The notes below the pieces were generated by a model. It searched no databases, was not told the DNA's origin, and saw nothing but the letters and a program-made list of their open reading frames with translations. 64,000 nucleotides of DNA from Dehalococcoidia bacterium. Lineage in GTDB: Bacteria > Chloroflexota > Dehalococcoidia > GIF9 > AB-539-J10. Every line of letters starts with the position of its first letter. Position 1 is the first letter of the stretch. The DNA is taken from NCBI GenBank assembly GCA_016930935.1, contig JAFGFT010000026.1, forward strand, positions 1 to 64,000, given 5' to 3'. Shown here in pieces: positions 18,971 to 28,397 of this stretch. The translations under genes were made by a program, and so were the position numbers.

Positions 18971-19354
18971 ATGGAAGATGTGACTGGTCCCTCGCTGGCC
19001 GAAGACCCGGTGAAATATGTTGGTTGCTGCGGCGCCTGGTGCAGGACGTGCAAACCCTTTGTGAAAGGCTTCTGCAAAGGATGCAAGCTCGGCTATCAGA
19101 ATGGGGAGCGCGATATCGCCAAAGCCAGATGCGCTATCAAGGTCTGCTGTCTGAGTCGCGGCTACGAGTCCTGCGCCGACTGCCCTGACCTTGAAGGGTG
19201 TCCAATCGTGGGCGTCTTTCACAACAAGACCGGCTACAAATACGGGAAGTACAGGCAATCGACGCAGTTCCTCCGGCATCACGGCTACGCGGAGTTCATC
19301 AGACAGGCAGACAACTGGACCGGCGCGTATGGGAAACTGCAACAGCCCGAGTAG
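18971..19354 (+). CDS. DUF3795-like cysteine-rich protein
   Basis: YVGCCGAWCRTCKPFVKGFCKGCKLGYQNG...CAIKVCCLSRGYESCADCPDLEGCPIV. Confidence 0.75.
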   Translation: MEDVTGPSLAEDPVKYVGCCGAWCRTCKPFVKGFCKGCKLGYQNGERDIAKARCAIKVCCLSRGYESCADCPDLEGCPIVGVFHNKTGYKYGKYRQSTQFLRHHGYAEFIRQADNWTGAYGKLQQPE

Positions 19355-19433
19355 TAAGATTCAACAGCCGGGGTCACTCCCACATCCCCCTTGATTGACG
19401 TACAATTGCACTCGATTCACGGAGAGGTGGTCC

Positions 19434-19907
19434 ATGAACAGACAGGGAATGCTTCCGGCCCTCGGCAGCCTTGCCACCATATCTGTCGTGGCAGTGGCAG
19501 CGGTCGCCTACACAATCTACAACGTCAGACTCATCGGCCCGCTCATGATAGCCCTTGGATTCCTCCCATGGCTCGCCATACGGCTCTCAGCCCGTACTAT
19601 CCGCTCCACCGGTGCTGATATCGTTTTCGGCGCTGTGGACACCGGATTCCTGGGAGTGGCCGCGCTCATCGGAGCAGAGCTTGGCGGAGTGCTGGGAGCC
19701 ATCGTTGGAGGTCTGGTGGGTGACTCCATTACAGATGGCTTCGCCGGCATCTTTGAGGGACAGGCTTCGGACTACCTCCGGCGCCATGGCATAGAGGAAG
19801 CCCGAACGCCGTTGAGTTCTTCCATGGGCAAGATGTCCGGCTGTCTCATGGGCGCAGGTATCACACTCACCATCGCATGGAGCATTGCAGGAGTGGCGCT
19901 GCCGTAG
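19434..19907 (+). CDS. Hypothetical membrane protein
   Basis: Several hydrophobic segments; glycine-rich EFGGVLGAIVGGLVGDSI-type segment; RBS ggagaggtgg upstream. Confidence 0.6.
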   Translation: MNRQGMLPALGSLATISVVAVAAVAYTIYNVRLIGPLMIALGFLPWLAIRLSARTIRSTGADIVFGAVDTGFLGVAALIGAELGGVLGAIVGGLVGDSITDGFAGIFEGQASDYLRRHGIEEARTPLSSSMGKMSGCLMGAGITLTIAWSIAGVALP

Positions 19908-19931
19908 AGAGACGGTGCGCGCATAGGAGGA

Positions 19932-21458
19932 GTGAAGAACGTGGACAACGCAACAGAGACTTCAGTCATCATCATCGGCGCGGGAATAGCGGGGCTATCC
20001 GCAGGCTGCTATCTGCAGATGAATGGCTACCGTACGCGCGTCTTTGAAATGGCCGCCAGACCGGGCGGCGTCTGCACGTCATGGAATCGCAATGGTTACA
20101 CCATCGACGGCTGCATGCACTGGCTGGCAGGGTCAGGCGGGGCCAGCGCCATGTATCGCATCTGGCAGGAACTGGGCGTCATCCAGAACCACACGTTCGT
20201 CAACCATGAGGAATACCTGCGGGTTGAGGGCCAGGACGGCCGCTACTTCGCCCTGTACACCGACCCCGACCGCCTTGAGCAGCACATGATGGAGATTGCC
20301 CCTGAGGATAGTGCTCCCATTAAAGAGTTCACGAACGCCCTCAGGAAGATGAAGGGCTTCGACATGCCGGTTGGAAAGGCCCCCGAACTCGAAGGCCCGT
20401 TCGACAAGCTCAAGGCAGGCCTCAGGTTCCTTCCACACCTTGGCGTTCTCAACAAGTCGCTCAAGACAACGATGAATGATTTCGCGGCACGCTTCAAGAA
20501 CCCTTTCCTTCGCGAGGCGTTTCTGGCGACCACCGGCGATGTGAAGGACTTCCCGATGATTGGCCTGCTACTGCCGATGAGCTGGGTCCATGCCAAGGCG
20601 GCAGGCTATCCGTCGGGAGGCTCGTTCGAGTTCGCAAAGACCATTGAGCAGCGCTACCTGGGACTCGGAGGCGAGGTCACGTACAACTCGGCGGTGTCGA
20701 AGGTGCTTGTAGAGAACGACAGAGCGGTCGGTCTCAGGCTGGCTGATGGCACAGAGCACAGGGCGGACATCGTCGTCTCGGCAGCCGACGGCCACTCCAC
20801 CATATTCGACATGCTGGAAGGGAAGTACCTCAACGATACCGTTGAGGGCTACTACAAGAACCTCACCCTCTTCCCTCCCATGTTGCTCGCATCCTTTGGC
20901 GTTGCGCGCTCTTTTGAAGAGTTGCCGACCTCGGTTGGCGGGTTCTACCTGCCGCTTGATGAGCCACTTACTATCGCAGGCAAGGAGTACCATCGGCTGA
21001 ACCTCTACGTCTACAACCAAGACGCCAGCCTTGCCCCGAAGGGCAAGACAGTGGTCAAGTTCACCCTCATGACCGATTACGACTACTGGGAGAGTCTCTA
21101 CAAGGACAAGGAACGGTACCGTGCGGAGAAGGAGCAGATAGCTGACATGCTGCTCGGAGTACTGGAGAAGCGCTTCCCCGGCATCTCACACCTGGTTGAG
21201 ATGAGAGACGTGGCTACACCAATGACGTGGGTCCGCTACACCGCCAACTGGCGCGCAAGCTATGAGGGTTGGATGATGAGCGTGGACACGTTCGGCATGC
21301 GGATGAGCAAAACCCTGCCGGGTCTTGAGAATTTCTACATGGTAGGCCAGTGGGTTGAACCGGGTGGCGGACTGCCGCCGGCAGCCATGTCAGGCCGGAA
21401 CCTCACGCAGATACTGTGCAAGAGAGATGGGAAGCGGTTTGTGACGAGCGTGCCGTAG
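19932..21458 (+). CDS. FAD-dependent phytoene desaturase-like oxidoreductase
   Basis: VIIIGAGIAGLSAGCYLQMNGYRTRVFEMAARPGGVCTSW; C-terminal MVGQWVEPGGGLPPAAMSGRN. Confidence 0.9.
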   Translation: MKNVDNATETSVIIIGAGIAGLSAGCYLQMNGYRTRVFEMAARPGGVCTSWNRNGYTIDGCMHWLAGSGGASAMYRIWQELGVIQNHTFVNHEEYLRVEGQDGRYFALYTDPDRLEQHMMEIAPEDSAPIKEFTNALRKMKGFDMPVGKAPELEGPFDKLKAGLRFLPHLGVLNKSLKTTMNDFAARFKNPFLREAFLATTGDVKDFPMIGLLLPMSWVHAKAAGYPSGGSFEFAKTIEQRYLGLGGEVTYNSAVSKVLVENDRAVGLRLADGTEHRADIVVSAADGHSTIFDMLEGKYLNDTVEGYYKNLTLFPPMLLASFGVARSFEELPTSVGGFYLPLDEPLTIAGKEYHRLNLYVYNQDASLAPKGKTVVKFTLMTDYDYWESLYKDKERYRAEKEQIADMLLGVLEKRFPGISHLVEMRDVATPMTWVRYTANWRASYEGWMMSVDTFGMRMSKTLPGLENFYMVGQWVEPGGGLPPAAMSGRNLTQILCKRDGKRFVTSVP

Positions 21459-21490
21459 GTTCCGCAGCAAGGAGTTGGCAACGCGAGGCC

Positions 21491-22279
21491 TTATCTCTTC
21501 ACAGCGCTGATGAGTGCTGAGCGGACGAACTCCTCATATCCCTGCCCTTCCTGCCATCCGCTGATGACTTCCGCACTCTCGGGCTTGACCGCCACATCAA
21601 TGTCGGAGAATCCGGCGCTTCGCAGCATCCTCTCGATATCCGGCACCAGGGCTGCGCCCCCGATGCAGGAGCAATACGCACCTGTGTCCCCTTCAACACG
21701 CTCAGGCAGAGGCTTCAACGCAACCACGTCCGAGATGGCAAGCCGACCACCGGTGCGCAGGACACGGAATGCCTCGTTGAACACGGACTGCTTGTCCGGC
21801 GAGAGGTTAATGACGCAGTTGGAAAGGATGATGTCGACCGTCCCATCAGCCACGGGCAGATGCTCAATCTCACCCAGGCGGAAGTCCACGTTAGTGTGGC
21901 TTCCTTCACGCGCGTTGCGTCTCGCCTTGCTGACCATGTCCGGCGTCATATCCACGCCGATAACACTACCTTCCGCGCCAACCTGCCTGGCGGCAAGAAA
22001 GCAGTCCAACCCTCCCCCGCTCCCCAGGTCCAGCACGGTCTCCCCCTGCTTCAGACCTGCAATCGCATGAGGATTGCCGCAGCCGAGGCCCATGTCTGCT
22101 CCATCCGGCACAGACAGGACATCGTCCGGTGAGTATCCCAGCTTAGCCGCGTACTCCGCAGCATTCCGCTCGTTCGGGCCACACTCACCACCGCAGCAAC
22201 AGGAGCCTTCACTGCGCGCTATACCGCCGTACCGGTTGCGGACTTCTTCTCTCAGCGTATCGTTGTCCGGTTGATTCAT
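21491..22279 (-). CDS. arsM: Arsenite methyltransferase (ArsM-like)
   Basis: CCCGGECG, LGCGNPHAIAGLKQGETVLDLGSGGGLDCFLAARQVG, ISDVVA. Confidence 0.9.
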   Translation of the reverse strand: MNQPDNDTLREEVRNRYGGIARSEGSCCCGGECGPNERNAAEYAAKLGYSPDDVLSVPDGADMGLGCGNPHAIAGLKQGETVLDLGSGGGLDCFLAARQVGAEGSVIGVDMTPDMVSKARRNAREGSHTNVDFRLGEIEHLPVADGTVDIILSNCVINLSPDKQSVFNEAFRVLRTGGRLAISDVVALKPLPERVEGDTGAYCSCIGGAALVPDIERMLRSAGFSDIDVAVKPESAEVISGWQEGQGYEEFVRSALISAVKR

Positions 22280-22310
22280 GACCTCACCATCCCCTGGAGG
22301 TTCTCTCCAT

Positions 22311-22697
22311 TCATTCATCGATCGGCTTGACTGTGCCGTGCCGTTGTTCTGGCTGGCTCCGGCAGGGTGACCCGGGAGTGCAGGAAAGAACCTGCAGAAC
22401 TTCAGTCCGGTCGGCCGCCACCTGCGGGGACTGAGAGAGAGACTCGGTCAGCCACGCCCTCAGCAAAGGTGGAAACGTGTCAGACAGCCTGTAGTAGACC
22501 CACTGCCCTTCCTTCCGGCTCTGCACCAGGCCTGCGCCGTGCAGGATACTCATGTGGCGGGACACGGTGGCGGTTGCGAGGTGAAGCAGGGCGGTTATCT
22601 GACAGACGCACAACTCCTCTTGCTCCATGAGTACCGCAAGCACGCGTATGCGGGTGGAGTCCGCGAGTGACTTGGTGATGGAGAGCGTCTGTTGCAT
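22311..22697 (-). CDS. arsR: ArsR-family metalloregulator
   Basis: LADSTRIRVLAVLMEQEELCVCQITALLHLATATVSRHMSILHGAGLVQSRKEGQWVYYRL. Confidence 0.92.
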   Translation of the reverse strand: MQQTLSITKSLADSTRIRVLAVLMEQEELCVCQITALLHLATATVSRHMSILHGAGLVQSRKEGQWVYYRLSDTFPPLLRAWLTESLSQSPQVAADRTEVLQVLSCTPGSPCRSQPEQRHGTVKPIDE

Positions 22698-22717
22698 CTG
22701 CTGCCTCTATGTTTCGC

Positions 22718-22738
22718 TGTTTGGCTAAATGCCGAACA
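22718..22738. promoter_or_regulatory. Candidate ArsR operator
   Basis: TGTTTGGC-TAAAT-GCCGAACA, 7 of 8 bp complementary, 20 bp upstream of arsR start. Confidence 0.55.
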
Positions 22739-23000
22739 AAATGGTAGCCCGAGTGTCCGGGGATGTCAAAGAATTGTCGCTCTCCTCTCTTGGGCAAAAT
22801 TTCCTGACATTCTCTGGCAGGACGTTGTGCGGTGGCTATATACAAGGAAGTGGCATAAGCAACAGGCAGGGAACTCAGGAAGGACCGACGGCTCACGGTG
22901 AACCCCTTGTCCATATTGACGCGGCCATCCATAATGTCACCGTCACCGGAACCCGACCAGTTCCATTGCAGGTGCACAACGTCGATTGGGAGGTCCGAAG

Positions 23001-23333
23001 GTGAAGAATCCACCCTGGTCGCGAGAAGAACTCATTCTGGCCCTTGACCTGTACTTTCGCCTTAGCCCATCCAAGGCAAGCCCACATCACCCTGAGGTCG
23101 TGGCGACCACCGAGGCACTACATCGTCTGCATGTGCACGCGCAGGAAGTACGAACGCCCAACTTCAGAAGTCCCGCAAGCGTGGGAATGAAGCTCTGCAA
23201 CTTCCGTAGGCTGGACCCAGATTATCATGGCGTCGGATTGAAAGCCGGTAGCAAGGGAGAGATATCCGTGTGGAATGAGTTCTCCGCGGACAGGGAACGG
23301 TTGGCTCGGGTCGCCAAAGACCTGATGTCCTAG
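23001..23333 (+). CDS. Stand-alone N-terminal domain as found in some HNH (McrA-like) restriction endonucleases
   Basis: VKNPPWSREELILALDLYFRLSP...FRSPASVGMKLCNFRRLDPDYHGVGLKAGSKGEISVWNEFSADRERLARVA; no HNH motif follows; RBS gggagg before GTG. Confidence 0.6.
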   Translation: MKNPPWSREELILALDLYFRLSPSKASPHHPEVVATTEALHRLHVHAQEVRTPNFRSPASVGMKLCNFRRLDPDYHGVGLKAGSKGEISVWNEFSADRERLARVAKDLMS

Positions 23334-23460
23334 CGTGGAGGAGCAACTTGACGACAGCTACCCCAAACGCATTGATACCATGCACAGGTTCAATTCAACA
23401 ACGCCACGCCACCTCTGTCCCAAGACCAGTCGGCCGATGTGTTGGTCAGACCCCACCTCG

Positions 23461-23904
23461 TCATACCACCTTACCGCGGCTCGATGCATGCACGCCGTAT
23501 CCTTCACGGACAGCATGAACAACGCGCTCGATAGAACCATCAAAGTCATTCTTGAGATCGTGCTGCCACAGGCCAACCACGGTCCAACCCATATCTACAA
23601 GTCTTGAGCGGTTGGCCCAGTCTCGCTCCATGGTCGCCTGAATCTTGCGATGCCAGAACTCGGAGATTTTTCCTCCCCAAGACTCAAACCCGTACCCGTG
23701 CCAGAAGTCCCCATCAACAAACACCACAACCCGCGCACGCGAGAACACAATATCCGGCTTTCCGGGAAGCATGGACACATGCTTTCGAAAGCGCAGACCA
23801 CGACGATGAAGGGCTGAACGAACACGTAGTTCCGGAATCGTGTCCTTGCCCTTGACGTGGGACATGCAGTAGCGGCGCTGTTCGGTCGTTAAGTTGTCTG
23901 GCAT
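23461..23904 (-). CDS. vsr: Very-short-patch-repair (Vsr)-type endonuclease
   Basis: QRRYCMSHVKGKDTIPELRVRSALHRRGLRFRKHVSMLPGKPDIVFSRARVVVFVDGDFWHGY...FWHRKI...RDWANRSRLVDMGWTVVGLWQHDL. Confidence 0.95.
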   Translation of the reverse strand: MPDNLTTEQRRYCMSHVKGKDTIPELRVRSALHRRGLRFRKHVSMLPGKPDIVFSRARVVVFVDGDFWHGYGFESWGGKISEFWHRKIQATMERDWANRSRLVDMGWTVVGLWQHDLKNDFDGSIERVVHAVREGYGVHASSRGKVV

Positions 23905-23938
23905 CTTTCGCGCTGCTGGTCAATTCCGTCAAGCACGG

Positions 23939-26900
23939 TCATTGTTCTCGGACAGCGTCCATCCCGCAGAACCCTCTGAAGTCGCACTCCACGCACCGCG
24001 ACCCGTTCGAACGAGTTCGCGGAGGACCGCTCGGTCCACACTTGAAGTCGCGGTTCCAGATCCTGTGTGCAGTCTCAGCAACAATGTTCTCTGCATTTTG
24101 CAGAGAAGAGGCATTCAGTGGCACTGACATCTCGCCACTCGCCGCGTTGCCAGCATCCAAGTACCGTACCAATCCTGCTTCCGGCTGATATTCAAGCTCG
24201 CGTTTGGCTCCGATCGCATAAAGCGCAACCTGCAGTTGCATCTCATTCTCGTCCAGCTTCATGTGAAGGTCAGAGTCAGGCTCACCCGACTTGAAGTCAA
24301 TCAGTGCTACACGGGGCGGATCGTCCAGTCGTACCACATCGATTGCTCCTGACACAAGTACTCCACCGATGGCCTCCCCACAGTCAACCAGGGTCTCAAA
24401 CTCCTTCTCCGGTTCAAACTCCAGCGTGCTCAATTCGTCCGCGTGTCTCATCACGTAATCGGCTACAATACGGACGCCCTTCTCCCGCATGAGAGTGGCA
24501 GGTTCACCCGTTGTATACCGCAAATAGAAGAGCCCTTGCGAAACTAGTCTCCTGACTTCGCCCTCAAGTAGACTCCGATCAGAGGCCAGTGCAGCCCACT
24601 TGCGTGGGTCTGTGTGTATCGCGCGCAGAAGATTGTGTACGCCGCGGCCGTAGCCAAACGCCTGGTCGATTGTAGGTGAGAACCCCAGGACCTTCCTCAA
24701 GTAGAAGTCGTGAGGGCACTCAAGGAAGTATCTCAAGTCCGAGAACGAAGTACAAAGACGGGTGTCTCTAAGGTGTTCCTTGGGTGCATACCGCAGTTCC
24801 GCAAGGAGTTGGTCTGAGTCGTCTGTTACTAGTCCGCCAGCTCCATCGATGATGTTGCGGAGTTCTCCCACAAATCTGGAGGTCGAGTGCCCCGAGTGTG
24901 TCACGAACAGAAACCGCTCCGACCTCGTCAGAGCCACGTACATCAGCCTTCGCTCGCCATCGTAGTTATCGTTGTCAGCGAGGCCTGTCACATCCAATCG
25001 CCGAGATGCTGCACTAGCAAAGGGCACGTCTGGCGTTCTTCTCGAATAGGCGCTAGGGAATCGACGAGGATTCACATCGGCCAGGAACACGGCGGCGAAC
25101 TCTAGTCCCTTGGCCGCATGGATTGTCATGATGCTTACGGCGTCTGGTTGGACCATCAACGGCTGTTCCTCGGTGCGGCCGGACCCGGCACCGTACAGAC
25201 ACAGGCCGACTACCTGCCAATGATACTCCGCTGCGCTTGTCCAACCGGGAGTCTCAATTCCAGTCACGAGCTTGCTGAGGGCTCCCAAATGAAACAATGC
25301 TGACTGCCCTCTTCCCTCGCAAGTGTCCCACAAGCCTACGCCTGCCTCGCCAAGAAGCATGTGATATATGTGCTGAGGGAAGACTCTACGCAATTCGCGC
25401 CGAGAAGTGGCAAATTCCCGAAGGCTTCGCGTCGTGATAGCGCACGCGTCATCCTCGGACAACGTCTGTCCCGAGGAAATACGGCTACCAATTGCACGCG
25501 CGGCGAAGAGCAGTCTGGCCTCAACCTCTGGGTCAAACGACAATCCTGTGGCCCGAACACTTCGCGCGGCTGCGTGGAGCACCGCTTCAGGCTCAGGAGA
25601 ACAGCCAAGTACCGTCCGTATTCGATTTGGCAAGCTTCGCGAATCGTGGGAGGCTCCCATAAAAACACTGCAGTTGGCCGTTATAGCGAGAGCCGCAAGA
25701 AGTAGCAGTACTTCTGGCTGTGAGAACAGGTCGGGGCCAGCCCGAACCACACAGGGAATCCCTGCCGCTTCCAGAGCTTCCATATATGCACGCACATCGG
25801 TGGAAGACCTGACGAGAACGGCCACGTCGGACAGCGTTAGCCCTCGATGTGTTCCATCTCTCTTGTCGTGCCTGACACCTTCAACCTCAGAAGGTACAAG
25901 CGCGGCAATCGCCTTCCCTATCCAACCCGCTTCATCTTCGCGAGACATGAAGTCGACTAGCGCGACATGCGACCTATGGTGATCCGTACGCGTGGAATTT
26001 CCATGAATCATTGGTTCGGTCACCATAGATCGAACTGGACCAATCGTGTCGGCCCACTCATTTGCAACCGTAACGACTCGCCGCGTCGACCGGAAGTTCT
26101 CCTGCAGATCGACAACGTCTGCGTCGTCTGCTTCCTTGAACTCCTCCCACAAGTCGCCGATAATTTCTACTCTGGCCCCGCGAAAACCGTAGATCGACTG
26201 CCGGTGGTCCCCCACTGCGGTCAGCCGGCCTGAGTCCCCTACCAACAACTCCACTATCTTGCGCTGGACGGGATTTATGTCCTGGACTTCATCGACCACA
26301 ATGCGCACCCCACCATCGGCCCCCAATAGATCGAGACGGACTTGGTCAGCACGCAGCCTGCGAACGAATTCGCTCTGCGACGTACTGAAATCCAGAAATC
26401 GGCGGCACTTCAGATACGCGTAGTATCTTGCAGCTGATCGGGCGAAACACTCCGCAACTTCAGAATCTCCCACGTCAGTCAACAGTCGCGCCTGCCTACA
26501 CCAAGCATGTTCAACTTCACCAAGTTGGTACGGAGCCTCACCATTGGGCAAATCAATCTCGAACTCGCCGCGCTCGTGCAGCTGATCATAGCCCTGCGTG
26601 AAAAACTGCATTGTCCTGTACTGTCCTAGACTTGTCGCGTCCCTAAGTGCACCAAGTGCCAGAACGCCATGAAAACCACGAAGCAGGAGAGCCACACGAG
26701 AACCCTCGTCCAGAATATCAAAGTTGTGGTAGTCGTCGGGCCAGTACTCACGCAATCGAGCAAGACAAAAACCGTGTATTGTGCCGACGTACATCCCACC
26801 AAGAGAAGATTCGACACCGTCAGTCGAAATCCTAGCGAGCCAGCCCCTAATGCGGAACTTCATCTCCTCGGCTGCCCTCTCAGTAAAAGTGAAGGCAACG

Positions 26901-27076
26901 ATCCGATCTTTCTCAACTCCCTCGACAGCGATCCACCATGCAATTCGTCGAGCCATGACCTCCGTTTTTCCTGAACCCGCGCCAGCGACTACAAGAAGCC
27001 GCCTCGCTGGCGAAGAGGCTGCATCCGCCTGTCGTGCAGTGAGTTGGCCCAAGATCAAGTCTTCAACAGACGCCAT
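23939..27076 (-). CDS. UvrD/AddA-like SF1 helicase fused to C-terminal RecB/Cas4-type PD-(D/E)XK nuclease with predicted Fe-S cysteines
   Basis: VVAGAGSGKTEVMARRIAWW; VDEVQDINPVQ; GDHRQSIYGFRGA; MTIHAAKGLEFAAVF; VALTRSERFLFVTH; C-term GRGVHNLLRAIH, GAIDVV, ALIDFKSG, QLQVALYA, CVECDFRGFC. Confidence 0.93.
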   Translation of the reverse strand: MASVEDLILGQLTARQADAASSPARRLLVVAGAGSGKTEVMARRIAWWIAVEGVEKDRIVAFTFTERAAEEMKFRIRGWLARISTDGVESSLGGMYVGTIHGFCLARLREYWPDDYHNFDILDEGSRVALLLRGFHGVLALGALRDATSLGQYRTMQFFTQGYDQLHERGEFEIDLPNGEAPYQLGEVEHAWCRQARLLTDVGDSEVAECFARSAARYYAYLKCRRFLDFSTSQSEFVRRLRADQVRLDLLGADGGVRIVVDEVQDINPVQRKIVELLVGDSGRLTAVGDHRQSIYGFRGARVEIIGDLWEEFKEADDADVVDLQENFRSTRRVVTVANEWADTIGPVRSMVTEPMIHGNSTRTDHHRSHVALVDFMSREDEAGWIGKAIAALVPSEVEGVRHDKRDGTHRGLTLSDVAVLVRSSTDVRAYMEALEAAGIPCVVRAGPDLFSQPEVLLLLAALAITANCSVFMGASHDSRSLPNRIRTVLGCSPEPEAVLHAAARSVRATGLSFDPEVEARLLFAARAIGSRISSGQTLSEDDACAITTRSLREFATSRRELRRVFPQHIYHMLLGEAGVGLWDTCEGRGQSALFHLGALSKLVTGIETPGWTSAAEYHWQVVGLCLYGAGSGRTEEQPLMVQPDAVSIMTIHAAKGLEFAAVFLADVNPRRFPSAYSRRTPDVPFASAASRRLDVTGLADNDNYDGERRLMYVALTRSERFLFVTHSGHSTSRFVGELRNIIDGAGGLVTDDSDQLLAELRYAPKEHLRDTRLCTSFSDLRYFLECPHDFYLRKVLGFSPTIDQAFGYGRGVHNLLRAIHTDPRKWAALASDRSLLEGEVRRLVSQGLFYLRYTTGEPATLMREKGVRIVADYVMRHADELSTLEFEPEKEFETLVDCGEAIGGVLVSGAIDVVRLDDPPRVALIDFKSGEPDSDLHMKLDENEMQLQVALYAIGAKRELEYQPEAGLVRYLDAGNAASGEMSVPLNASSLQNAENIVAETAHRIWNRDFKCGPSGPPRTRSNGSRCVECDFRGFCGMDAVREQ

Positions 27077-28127
27077 TCACATCACCTCTCACAAGCGCGT
27101 TGGGCTGCAGGCCAGCAATTACCGATTCCGCATGCCTTTGGATAAATGGCGGAGGGAGAGCATTGCCAATCATCAGTGCGACCGAAGCCTTGTTGGCAAT
27201 AGTCGGGAACCTGTAGTCACACGGAAAGCCCTGCAATAGGGCGGCCTCACGCATTGTGATGGCCCTGTCCTCTTCGGGATGAAGGAATCGTCCTTTCGAT
27301 GGATTGAAGCACCCTCCAGTAATCGTCGGCGCAACCGAATCCCATTTCATACGCCCGTACACGTCTTTGAAACCGTTGCATCGTTTGTGGCACTCCAATT
27401 GGTCCGCGAACGGCAAGTCCGTTCGACTCCCACCATCTTTGGGGATGCGCCGTATCAGATCAAGCACTCTCTGCGAACGATGCTCCACGATATCATGTGC
27501 AGTGTCACCACTAGTTCCAGATGTTGGCAGGTCACCTATGGCCTCTCTCACCGTCACTTGCTTGTCCAGCGGTGCCGCAAGAGGCACCTCAAACCCCTGT
27601 CCCGCAAGATACAAGAGGCGCTTTCGGCGCTGTGGCACTCCATAACGGGACACGTCCAACACGTATGGCTCTCCAACGTATCCAATATCCTCAAGGTGCG
27701 CTCGAAAGTCCTCAAATCGCTGGTCTTTGAGCAACCCAGGCACGTTCTCGAGCATTACCACACGCGGCCGTAGAGCCTCAACAAAGCACTGAAATTCCAG
27801 AAGGAGGTCATTCCGAGGATCTTCAACGGACAATCTGCCATTGCGCGTCCTCATGGTCGAGAAACCTTGGCAAGGGGGACAACCAGCCAGCAAGTCCAGT
27901 CGTTGTTCGCCAAGGCCCAATGCTTCTGCCACCTTGAAGGGATCAAGCTGCCGGATATCTTCCCGCCATGTCTTCACTTTGGGATGATTCGCCTTGTACG
28001 TTTGCATAGACAGAGGATCGATGTCGACAGCCCCAAGCACATGGAAGCCTGCCTGCTTCAGACCCACCGTGAGTCCTCCACATCCGCAGAACAAGTCAAT
28101 CGCTGTCGGAGCTTGATTACTTTCCAT
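27063..28127 (-). CDS. dcm: DNA (cytosine-5-)-methyltransferase
   Basis: AIDLFCGCGGLTVGLKQAGF (I), GCPPCQGFS (IV), LENVPGLL (VI), QRRKRLLYLA (VIII), GNALPPP (X); overlaps helicase start by 14 bp. Confidence 0.95.
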   Translation of the reverse strand: MESNQAPTAIDLFCGCGGLTVGLKQAGFHVLGAVDIDPLSMQTYKANHPKVKTWREDIRQLDPFKVAEALGLGEQRLDLLAGCPPCQGFSTMRTRNGRLSVEDPRNDLLLEFQCFVEALRPRVVMLENVPGLLKDQRFEDFRAHLEDIGYVGEPYVLDVSRYGVPQRRKRLLYLAGQGFEVPLAAPLDKQVTVREAIGDLPTSGTSGDTAHDIVEHRSQRVLDLIRRIPKDGGSRTDLPFADQLECHKRCNGFKDVYGRMKWDSVAPTITGGCFNPSKGRFLHPEEDRAITMREAALLQGFPCDYRFPTIANKASVALMIGNALPPPFIQRHAESVIAGLQPNALVRGDVNGVC

Positions 28128-28397
28128 GAATAATCCTAGTGCGCAGGGGGCAGACAATTTTCGTGGAAGTCCTGCGCTCAGTAATCTAGTCTGCCCCGCC
28201 TTGAGTGTCAATGGGATGGCTGCAGAATCAGCCATGCATGAACTCGGGAATCCCACAAGTGGCTTCCTCTAGCGCCACACCAAACCGTGTGGTCTGCCAA
28301 TAGCCGCAGTGGCTATTCCCCCTCCTTGCCCCCATACGCATTTCGCTCTACAATTGCACCTTCGTAACACCCATGTCCGTTCGGGGGCGTGGGGGTG

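Noticed and set aside
22480-23013. 177-aa minus-strand ORF upstream of and overlapping arsR
   Set aside because: Overlaps arsR in another frame and the candidate operator; low-complexity Arg/Pro composition.
23461-28127. Canonical Gabija, DISARM or BREX system
   Set aside because: Gabija needs a GajA OLD-type nuclease, DISARM needs DrmA/DrmB, BREX needs PglZ/BrxC; none is present here.
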